Source: Lachnospiraceae bacterium
GTDB lineage: Bacteria; Bacillota; Clostridia; Lachnospirales; Lachnospiraceae
Direction of reading: 5' to 3'
NCBI GenBank assembly: GCA_900754855.1
Contig: CAAEEI010000021.1
Location: forward strand, 1-11,585
Length of the DNA: 11,585 bases
A program made the translations under genes and the position numbers. Shown in pieces: positions 1-5,222 of the stretch (the first letter of the stretch is position 1; each line of letters begins with the position of its first letter). Under the pieces are notes generated by a model. That model saw only the letters and a program-made list of their open reading frames with translations. It was not told the origin of the DNA and did not search any database.

Positions 1-53
1 GACGACATATAAGAGCGATGGTATTATAAATACATAAATATATTTTATTATAA

Positions 54-101
54 GAAGGTGATTAAAATGAAACAATGATATTATTATTTGCATTACTGTA
101 A
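54..101 (+). other. Possible leader peptide or remnant of a signal sequence
   Basis: GAAGGTG (54-60) sits before ATG 67, which opens only MKQ and a stop. In the +2 frame ATG 75 encodes MILLFALL then TAA at 99-101. The hydrophobic stretch recalls a signal peptide core broken by a frameshift, or short leader ORFs ahead of the secreted-protein gene. Weak evidence either way. Confidence 0.25.
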
Positions 102-117
102 AATGTTTAAGATTTAT

Positions 118-123
118 GGAGGG
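118..123 (+). promoter_or_regulatory. Ribosome binding site fixing the start at 131
   Basis: GGAGGG lies 7 nt upstream of ATG 131. It overlaps the upstream in-frame ATG at 116, which has no site of its own, so 131 is the better start and gives a clean signal peptide. Confidence 0.8.
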
Positions 124-130
124 AATTAAT

Positions 131-550
131 ATGAAAAATAAGAATAAGAATTTTGTGATTTTTATGATGATATTAGCAATGTTATTTATGAATAACACCA
201 CATGTTATGCTGCGTCGTTTGAAATGTTTTTTAATTTGAAATCAGGTGAGACAAAAACAGGATTTGCTGCTATAAAATCCGAAACTAATTTTGAAAAGAA
301 GTTTTATGTAAGACATATTGATTGTGATCCTTCCGGTGCATCTTTTAGAAAACAAACATATCATGCAATATTGGGAACTAGTGTTGCAACTAATCCAATA
401 TTCATGTTAGCTACGAGTACTGATAGAAAAAGTAATACATATCTTTCTGGTAAGGCAAAGAAAAATAAAAAATATAAATTGCGTTGTAAGTCAACAAGCA
501 GTACACATAAAAATGAAGTTGTAGGAGTATCTGGGAAATGGACGCCGTAA
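131..550 (+). CDS. Secreted cationic small protein, possible bacteriocin-like
   Basis: A 139-residue exported protein. The start at 131 is preferred over an in-frame ATG at 116 because GGAGGG at 118-123 sits 7 nt before it. Residues 1-27 form a Sec signal peptide: Lys/Asn-rich start, hydrophobic stretch 8-20, and a likely cleavage near CYA-A at 27/28. The mature part of about 111 residues is strongly basic (about 20 Lys/Arg against 8 Asp/Glu) and has two cysteines, C65 and C119, that could form a disulfide. It ends in VSGKWTP. The pattern of an RKQTY segment, an LATS segment, a Lys-rich stretch and a terminal VSGxW loosely recalls small secreted Firmicutes proteins such as the DUF2712 group, but I cannot confirm this. 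It heads an operon with a lipoprotein and an ABC transporter, which suggests a bacteriocin-like or signalling role (inference). The gene is AT-rich compared with the right half of the window. Confidence 0.8.
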   Translation: MKNKNKNFVIFMMILAMLFMNNTTCYAASFEMFFNLKSGETKTGFAAIKSETNFEKKFYVRHIDCDPSGASFRKQTYHAILGTSVATNPIFMLATSTDRKSNTYLSGKAKKNKKYKLRCKSTSSTHKNEVVGVSGKWTP

Positions 551-1713
551 AATATAAGAAAAATATACTTAATATAATCAATATAAAGAAAAAGTATGTA
601 TTATGTACATTCATCTTTGTTATCCTGATAGGACTTTTATCAGCCTGCAGCCATACATCTGCATCTGATTCTACAGATAAAGAGTCTGCCGATACAAAAT
701 ATGCTCCTTATATCGATGAGGAAAAAAAGCATATCAGTTTAGATATGAATGATTATGTACATATTGATGCAGATTATTCCATCCCGGACGTCTATGCCGA
801 TCTGAAAATGAACCGTATCCTTGCATCCAGACCGTTGATAAACGAAGAAAAATGCAAAGAGATATTCTTAGGTGACCGGATAATAGAACCAGAAATAGAT
901 TCAGGATATTATTCCAGGGAAATAGGAAATTATGATACGGAATATTACAATGATTCCGATGTGACGTTGAGTCTGGAAAAGATGGACATGTTTGCATGCC
1001 ATTATGGTTGTGAAAAGATTGAGAACTGTCTTTTTGAGGATGAAAGATTTGATTCTTATAATCTTGACAAATACTCTCTGGATAAAGAATTATCCTTTGG
1101 TTCCCGGGATGAGATATTTAAATGGATTAAAAAGACATTTAAGGATGCTGTGGGAATCGATGTCAGCGATAATTATAAAGCATATGCATTGGATCACAAG
1201 ACATTATATCAGGAGCAAAATGCACATTTAGACCTTATAGAGGAAGGCGGAAGCGCCACGGACCAATGGTCTGAGGAAGATGACGCCTACTATTTTGTTC
1301 TTTGTCAGGATGTAGATGGGGTGCCGCTCTATCAGGAAGAATATGGAGACATATTTGAGGGAATCGGAGTGGATTATACGCGACTCACTGTTTTATATAA
1401 TAAAAACGGATGGTTAGATTTTCGGGCAGAGCGTGGCTATTGTATCGAAAAAACAGAGGAAGAGCAAAAAATAATAAGTTTAGAGCAGGCATTAGAGTCT
1501 TTAAACAGAAAATTTGAATTAAACGTAGACCAAGGAGAAGAATGGAATATTAATCATATTTCTCTTCAACTGGTTCCGGTTCATATCAATGGAAATAACT
1601 ATGAAATAAAACCGGTTTGGATGTTCCAGGGGATCAATCCGAAAATAATGTTTGGCTTTTTCAATATTATGATTGATGCTGTTTCCGGTAAAGAGATCGT
1701 ACAGGAAACTTAA
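538..1713 (+). CDS. Predicted lipoprotein with a PepSY/YycI-like C-terminal part
   Basis: A 391-residue protein. Its N-terminus has a Lys-rich segment, a hydrophobic helix (about 20-34) and the lipobox LSAC with Cys37, so it should be lipid-anchored on the outer face of the membrane. A Ser/Thr/Asp-rich linker follows, then an acidic globular region. The last 80 residues (about 312-391) contain SLEQALESL, a central LVPVHING strand, KPVWMF, and a terminal MIDAVSGKEI. That layout recalls PepSY or YycI-like folds, but this is by eye only. ATG 538 lies 13 nt inside the end of the preceding gene, with TAGGAG at 522-527 at a rather long 10-nt spacing, so translational coupling is likely. By position it could be an immunity or sensor lipoprotein for the secreted protein, like LanI beside LanFEG. 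That role is inferred; I do not recognise a specific family. Confidence 0.8.
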   Translation: MDAVKYKKNILNIINIKKKYVLCTFIFVILIGLLSACSHTSASDSTDKESADTKYAPYIDEEKKHISLDMNDYVHIDADYSIPDVYADLKMNRILASRPLINEEKCKEIFLGDRIIEPEIDSGYYSREIGNYDTEYYNDSDVTLSLEKMDMFACHYGCEKIENCLFEDERFDSYNLDKYSLDKELSFGSRDEIFKWIKKTFKDAVGIDVSDNYKAYALDHKTLYQEQNAHLDLIEEGGSATDQWSEEDDAYYFVLCQDVDGVPLYQEEYGDIFEGIGVDYTRLTVLYNKNGWLDFRAERGYCIEKTEEEQKIISLEQALESLNRKFELNVDQGEEWNINHISLQLVPVHINGNNYEIKPVWMFQGINPKIMFGFFNIMIDAVSGKEIVQET

Positions 1714-1736
1714 AATACTGATCAACAAGGGATACC

Positions 1737-1773
1737 CTCAGTGGACAAAGGCGTGTATTCCTTTGTCCCTGAG
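1737..1773 (+). promoter_or_regulatory. Intercistronic hairpin upstream of the permease RBS
   Basis: Left arm CTCAGTGGACAAAGG (1737-1751) pairs with right arm CCTTTGTCCCTGAG (1760-1773) around an 8-nt loop. This gives 14 base pairs with a single bulged T. No T-run follows; instead the permease ribosome binding site AGGAGAG (1777-1783) begins three bases later. It is therefore more likely an RNA stability, processing or translation-control element than a terminator. Confidence 0.7.
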
Positions 1774-1787
1774 AGCAGGAGAGAACA

Positions 1788-2591
1788 ATGCAATTTTTAT
1801 CAATGTATATAGCCGATCAAAAGAGATGGTTTCTGAAAAAGAATATGATCTTTGCTATTTTCATGATACAGATCATTAATAATCTGGTACTTTTCCGGGA
1901 GATACCAAGAGTATCAGAAACGGACGTATTATCTGCTTTAATTCTAAGCGTTGATGATCCTTTTTTTTATTTGAATTATATGGTCATAGCGATAGTCTTT
2001 GCAACGGAATATTGTAAGCAAAAAGAAAACCATTTTCTTCAATTTTGTATGATTCGATGTCGTGATATAAACTATATTTTATCAAAGCTCCTGAACAGTT
2101 TTTTATCTGGTTTTTTTACGATGTGCAGCGCAACGGCTCTGTGGTTATTCTCTCTTAGAATGTTTATTCCATGGGCGATTATGGGAGTTGGTCAATATGA
2201 CATCTGTATAGAATGGGGTATGGGAGACCTGTTAGGAAAACAACGATTTCTCCTTTATTTTGGTTTGATCTGTGTAGGTCTGGGACTGCTTGCCGGAATC
2301 CTTGCAGTATTCTCTTTTCTGTGTTCCCTTTTGCTTCCATCGCAAACGCTCGTTTTGATCATTCCAACTTTGAGCGTGTATCTTTTGGAATCCTTGCTTG
2401 GCGATTATTTGCCGAGTCTTAATCAATGGAGATTTTATTACACGTTCTTTTATCCATATAATTATAATCATTCAACGGATGTTATATTGAAAAACAGTTT
2501 GATACATACAGGATGTTGGATCATTCTAATGGGTTTACTATGCTACATCATTGTAAGGATACAGAAAAAACAGGAGAAATGGTATGTTTAG
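1788..2591 (+). CDS. ABC-2-type transporter membrane subunit (first of pair)
   Basis: A 267-residue integral membrane protein with about six hydrophobic helices, near 19-36, 58-74, 98-121, 155-180, 184-204 and 240-258, and a Lys-rich C-terminal tail. It has no ATP-binding motifs. Size and topology fit the membrane subunits of ABC-2-type exporters such as LanE/LanG, though sequence motifs in this group are weak. The start is supported by AGGAGAG at 1777-1783. The 74-nt gap before it is the only sizeable spacer in the operon and contains a strong hairpin. Its end overlaps the second permease gene by 8 nt, and the matching ATPase lies two genes downstream. Two similar-sized permeases suggest a heterodimeric channel (inference). 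The substrate is unknown; the secreted cationic protein, or lipids or peptides at the membrane, are candidates. Confidence 0.75.
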   Translation: MQFLSMYIADQKRWFLKKNMIFAIFMIQIINNLVLFREIPRVSETDVLSALILSVDDPFFYLNYMVIAIVFATEYCKQKENHFLQFCMIRCRDINYILSKLLNSFLSGFFTMCSATALWLFSLRMFIPWAIMGVGQYDICIEWGMGDLLGKQRFLLYFGLICVGLGLLAGILAVFSFLCSLLLPSQTLVLIIPTLSVYLLESLLGDYLPSLNQWRFYYTFFYPYNYNHSTDVILKNSLIHTGCWIILMGLLCYIIVRIQKKQEKWYV

Positions 2592-3426
2592 AAAAATAAT
2601 CCGTATCATAAGAACTGCATTTCTTGTAAAGAAAAACAGACAGTTGATTATGCTGACCTTATTCTTTGAAATTATCCTGTCTAATATGACGCTGAATCAT
2701 GGAAGGGAATTAATCGAAAGGATAGGCTTTTATCCGGAGTGTAATGCGTTTTCTCTTATATGGAACGACACATTTTTCATGATGCTTTTCTTTTTTATCG
2801 TGATATTTGCTTTCAGTAATGCACCGTTTAGGGAAAGAGTCAGTTCTTATGTCATGATACGCAGCGGAAAAAGACTTTATGTATTCGCTCATGTTATCTA
2901 TATCAGTATTCTTTCTTTTCTTATTCCTGTTTTTTTATATATAGTGAATGCTTTCTTTCTTCCATACAGGCAGGGGAATGGAGAGTGGGGACAATTTTGG
3001 GGAGCCATCTCTCAGAATAGTGAAGTATATGCAGATTTGAATTATATCTCGTTAGATTATAGGGTTTTATGGGATTTTACCCCAAAAGAAACGTTACAAC
3101 ATACCATGTGCATATGTTTTTTACTCTGTTTTATGACAGGCCTCCTCTTATATCTGACAGCCCTGCACGGAAGAAAGAAGATGGGGATTATTTTCATAGT
3201 CAGTCTGGTCACTATGTCAAGAATCAGCGTTTTCTATCGTATGTTTCGGTTATATTGGGTAAATCCGTTCACATGGATCTGTTTAAATATATTAACGCCG
3301 GAAAATAATGGAATTTTAGTCAATGTCTTTTATGCGAAAGCAATATTATGTATGATCGATGTGATATTAATCATGGGAATATTGATTACATCTTATAAAA
3401 AAAGGAGTTATGATGAAAGAGCCTGA
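2584..3426 (+). CDS. ABC-2-type transporter membrane subunit (second of pair)
   Basis: A 280-residue membrane protein with about six helices, near 20-37, 62-78, 101-126, 173-193, 199-218 and 248-270. A larger loop at about 127-172 is probably extracytoplasmic and contains Trp, Tyr and Asn residues. AGGAG at 2572-2576 lies 7 nt before the start, and the first codons overlap the end of the previous permease gene by 8 nt, so the two are probably translated together. The 3' end overlaps the ATPase gene. The protein is not an obvious duplicate of its neighbour by eye, although length and topology match, which fits an asymmetric two-permease transporter of the LanEG type. Functional assignment beyond an ABC membrane subunit is inference. 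Confidence 0.75.
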   Translation: MFRKIIRIIRTAFLVKKNRQLIMLTLFFEIILSNMTLNHGRELIERIGFYPECNAFSLIWNDTFFMMLFFFIVIFAFSNAPFRERVSSYVMIRSGKRLYVFAHVIYISILSFLIPVFLYIVNAFFLPYRQGNGEWGQFWGAISQNSEVYADLNYISLDYRVLWDFTPKETLQHTMCICFLLCFMTGLLLYLTALHGRKKMGIIFIVSLVTMSRISVFYRMFRLYWVNPFTWICLNILTPENNGILVNVFYAKAILCMIDVILIMGILITSYKKRSYDERA

Positions 3427-4093
3427 AACTTTAGAAATAACAGAAGATACGGCCATCCGGATTGAAAACTTAAATAAAAGCTTTTCGGATCAACAAGTAT
3501 TAAAGAATGTATCCATGTCTGTAGAAAAGGGAAGCATCTGTGGACTGATCGGACGAAATGGTTCAGGAAAAACAGTACTTATGAAATGCATCTGTGGTTT
3601 TTTGAAGCCGGATAATGGAAAAATCTTTTTACGTGGAAAACGGATGCAGGGCGAAAAATCTATTATAGGTAATATGGGGATTATTATAGAAGTTCCCGGA
3701 TTTTTTGAAGATGAGACTGCAAAAAATAATCTATATTACCTGGCTGCCATTAACAACAAAATAAAAAAAGAAGATGTTGACAGGGTTCTTCGATTGGTTG
3801 GCCTTGATCCGTGTGACCGAAAAAAAGTAAAAAAGTATTCCATGGGAATGCGGCAGCGTCTGGCAATTGCACAAGCGATTATGGAGGATCAGGATATTAT
3901 CCTGTTGGATGAACCGATGAATAACTTGGATCAGGAGGGAGTAAAAGACATACGAAACCTATTGTTATATCTGAAAGAACAAGGAAAAAGTATTCTGTTA
4001 TCAAGCCATTATTCTGAGGATATTCAATATTTGTGTGATAAAGTCTATCGCATCAGCCATGGGGAGTTAAACCTGTACAATAAAACGCCCTGA
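3413..4093 (+). CDS. ABC transporter ATPase with E-loop (LanF/BcrA-like)
   Basis: An ATPase of 226 residues. Numbered from the alternative ATG at 3410, it has Walker A GRNGSGKT at 48-55, ABC signature YSMGMRQR at 143-150, Walker B IILLDE at 163-168 with catalytic Glu168, and the H-loop His200. The Q-loop glutamine is replaced by Glu94 in IIIEVPGFF, the E-loop known from LanF immunity ATPases and relatives. The signature is SMGMRQ, as in the BcrA/LanF/NatA-like group. AAAGGAG at 3401-3407 leaves 5 nt to ATG 3413 but only 2 nt to ATG 3410, so 3413 is preferred. The gene overlaps the second permease by 14 nt and closes the operon. It should power the two membrane subunits, plausibly for self-protection against an antimicrobial or for export. 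ATPase identity is firm; the substrate is not known. Confidence 0.93.
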   Translation: MKEPETLEITEDTAIRIENLNKSFSDQQVLKNVSMSVEKGSICGLIGRNGSGKTVLMKCICGFLKPDNGKIFLRGKRMQGEKSIIGNMGIIIEVPGFFEDETAKNNLYYLAAINNKIKKEDVDRVLRLVGLDPCDRKKVKKYSMGMRQRLAIAQAIMEDQDIILLDEPMNNLDQEGVKDIRNLLLYLKEQGKSILLSSHYSEDIQYLCDKVYRISHGELNLYNKTP

Positions 4094-4323
4094 AAACGGA
4101 TAACGAATTATCTGAAACGGATAAAACGCTTGTCCTGTAACAGGATACCTGATTGCAAATCAAACAATTATCCAGACATAAAAATTGACCTTGTTGGTCT
4201 GATATTGAGATAATATATCTAATGAGATAACCTCTCCCGGATAATACCTCAGTCAGATTTACAAGGTCTTTTTTTGGGTCATAACCAGGGTCAGGATATA
4301 GCAGGCGCAGAGCCTCGCAGCAT
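4094..4323. other. Convergent intergenic spacer with small palindromes
   Basis: There is no credible gene in these 230 bases. The left part has three close palindromes: CGGATAA/TTATCTG around CGAA (4097-4114), TCCTGT/ACAGGA around one A (4133-4145), and TGATT/AATCA around GCA (4150-4162). A near-repeat of AAACGGATAA also occurs twice at about 4095-4125. The right part holds the long-armed inverted repeat listed separately. The spacer separates the AT-rich ABC cassette from the metal locus and is where composition changes. Confidence 0.6.
4187..4275. terminator. Probable bidirectional terminator with long insert
   Basis: GACCTTGT (4187-4194) pairs with ACAAGGTC (4261-4268), which is followed by seven T (4269-4275) on the + strand. 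On the minus strand the same stem is followed by AATTTTT. An inner helix TCTGA (4198-4202) with TCAGA (4253-4257) extends it, and AGATA/TATCT (4208-4220) forms a small apical hairpin. It lies between converging genes, so it can stop both the ABC operon and the arsR-type transcript. The total loop is long for a simple intrinsic terminator, so efficiency is uncertain. Confidence 0.6.
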
Positions 4324-4689
4324 TTAATTTGGGCAGGTTACTTCAATGACCTGCTCGATGATTTTATGCAAAAGTTGGCTTTGTTCAGTATCGGCGGCAT
4401 GGTAGTAGACTTCTTTTCCTTCCCGGCGGCTTACGATCAGCCCGCTGCTTCGAAGCAGGCGCAGATGATGAGAGATGGCAGGACTGGACATTTCCATCAT
4501 GGCGGAAATATTGATCACGCATTCCTCGCAGTGGCATAAAAGCCAGAATAAGCGAATCCGGGTGGTATCGCCTAATTGCTTAAAAACATCGGCGATCAGT
4601 TGAAATTTTTCAATATTTGCCAGTTCCTTCTGAAGGTTGTCGGAAACGGTCTGTGGATTATGCGTATGAGGCAGTGGTCTGGTATTCAT
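4324..4689 (-). CDS. ArsR/SmtB-family metal-responsive repressor
   Basis: A 121-residue winged-helix repressor. Residues about 28-98 match the family core: a helix ending in LGDTTRIRLFWLL, the recognition segment MSSPAISHHLRLLRSSGLI (about 67-85), and the wing REGKEVYYH (89-97). Metal ligands are likely. Cys52, His53, Cys54 and Cys57 cluster just before the recognition helix; Cys57 falls where CadC-type proteins have the first Cys of ELCVCD, but the second is Ile59 and Asp is Asn60. An N-terminal H8/H10 pair and Cys119 could also take part. AAGGAG (4697-4702) precedes the start. It is divergent from an HMA protein and a Zn/Cd-type P-type ATPase, so it should repress that operon and itself until metal binds. 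The metal (Zn, Cd or Pb) cannot be decided from sequence. Confidence 0.92.
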   Translation of the reverse strand: MNTRPLPHTHNPQTVSDNLQKELANIEKFQLIADVFKQLGDTTRIRLFWLLCHCEECVINISAMMEMSSPAISHHLRLLRSSGLIVSRREGKEVYYHAADTEQSQLLHKIIEQVIEVTCPN

Positions 4690-4756
4690 GTACAGGACTC
4701 CTTTTCTTTTAATCGGAAATGATGTTCATTTTTTTGCAGAAAGTACGGTGAAGATA

Positions 4757-4785
4757 TTGACTTCCTGCGCTAATCGTATTATACT
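4757..4785 (+). promoter_or_regulatory. Sigma-A-type promoter of the HMA/ATPase operon
   Basis: TTGACT (4757-4762), 17 nt, then TATACT (4780-4785). Transcription would start near 4792, leaving a leader of about 80 nt before the HMA gene. Confidence 0.75.
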
Positions 4786-4801
4786 GCAAGTACAACGATT
4801 A
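4771..4801. promoter_or_regulatory. Inverted repeat framing both divergent promoters
   Basis: TAATCGT (4771-4777) and ACGATTA (4795-4801) are perfect inverted arms 17 nt apart. They enclose the -10 boxes of both divergent promoters and lie at the predicted transcription starts. This is a good candidate operator for the adjacent ArsR-type repressor; binding is not shown. Confidence 0.5.
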
Positions 4802-4806
4802 AACAA
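4778..4806 (-). promoter_or_regulatory. Promoter of the arsR-type gene
   Basis: Read on the minus strand: TTGTTT (complement of 4801-4806), 17 nt, then a perfect TATAAT (complement of 4778-4783). Its -10 overlaps the -10 of the opposite promoter, so polymerase can probably occupy only one at a time. Confidence 0.7.
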
Positions 4807-4815
4807 GTGTTTAAT
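4798..4815. promoter_or_regulatory. Second candidate ArsR-type operator
   Basis: ATTAAAC-AAGT-GTTTAAT is a perfect inverted repeat with 7-bp arms. It covers the -35 box of the repressor's own promoter and lies just after the start of the + strand transcript. Size and AT-rich symmetry fit sites of CadC/SmtB/CzrA-type repressors. Confidence 0.6.
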
Positions 4816-4871
4816 TGTTAAATGCAAAGAAGAATAAGAGAAAAGAAACAAGCGCCAAGGAGGAGAATAAA

Positions 4872-5090
4872 ATGAAAAAAACATACAAAATCGAAGTAGA
4901 CTGTGCGAACTGCGCGAATCTGATGGAAGATGCTGCCCGAAAAACAGAAGGGGTGCAGAATGCAACGGTAAACTTTATGACGCAGAAAATGATCGTGGAG
5001 TTCGTAGATGGACAGGAGCCAAAGGACGTGATGAAAAAAGTTCTTTCCGCCTGTAAAAAGGTAGAATCCGACTGTGAAATTTTTATGTAA
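4872..5090 (+). CDS. HMA-domain metal-binding protein
   Basis: A 72-residue cytosolic protein consisting of one heavy-metal-associated (ferredoxin-like) domain. The metal motif is VDCANCANLME (residues 8-18) with Cys10 and Cys13. Asp before the first Cys, rather than Met, resembles the DCxxC sites of Zn/Cd-type ATPases more than the MxCxxC of copper chaperones. GVQNATVNF and a C-terminal helix with SACKK complete the fold. The C-terminal part has two more cysteines (SACKKVESDCEIFM), which may add to binding. The strong AAGGAGGAG (4857-4865) fixes ATG 4872; an upstream in-frame TTG at 4815 has no such site and falls in the operator. It probably delivers metal to the downstream ATPase, which lacks its own HMA domain (inference). 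Confidence 0.93.
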   Translation: MKKTYKIEVDCANCANLMEDAARKTEGVQNATVNFMTQKMIVEFVDGQEPKDVMKKVLSACKKVESDCEIFM

Positions 5091-5130
5091 AGGAATGTCC
5101 GGATAATTGAACAGGACGAAAAGATGAATG

Positions 5131-5177
5131 GTGCTCTTAAAATATGATCAGAATGATTTTGAGAGCGCTGTTTGTTT
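5131..5177 (+). terminator. Hairpin between HMA and ATPase genes, possible attenuator
   Basis: GCTCTTAAAAT (5133-5143) pairs with ATTTTGAGAGC (5156-5166), 11 bp with one U-G pair, extendable by two or three weaker pairs to about 5168. The 12-nt loop contains TGATCA. The tract TGTTTGTTT follows, an interrupted T-run. It may be a leaky terminator giving more HMA protein than ATPase, or a processing site. Confidence 0.5.
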
Positions 5178-5222
5178 CCTCAGGGTTATACAGAGGAAGG
5201 AATGTTGAAGGGAGTGATCATC

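Noticed and set aside
131..550. Firm call as a lactococcin 972 or DUF2712 protein
   Set aside because: The end VSGKWTP, size and neighbours are suggestive, but I could not confirm the family signature by eye, so only a bacteriocin-like possibility is stated.
1737..1773. Intrinsic terminator after the lipoprotein gene
   Set aside because: The stem is strong, but no T-run follows, and the permease ribosome site starts 3 nt later.
1673..1879. Small + strand frame bridging the lipoprotein and permease genes
   Set aside because: It overlaps the ends of two better-supported genes in another frame and runs through the hairpin.
4815..4871. TTG start giving a 91-residue HMA protein
   Set aside because: It has no ribosome site and lies in the operator region. 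ATG 4872 has AAGGAGGAG at good spacing and begins the domain.
5172..5222. TTG 5172 or ATG 5202 as the ATPase start
   Set aside because: ATG 5223 has AAGGGAG 8 nt upstream. ATG 5202 remains possible, with AGAGGAAGG close by, and would add seven residues.
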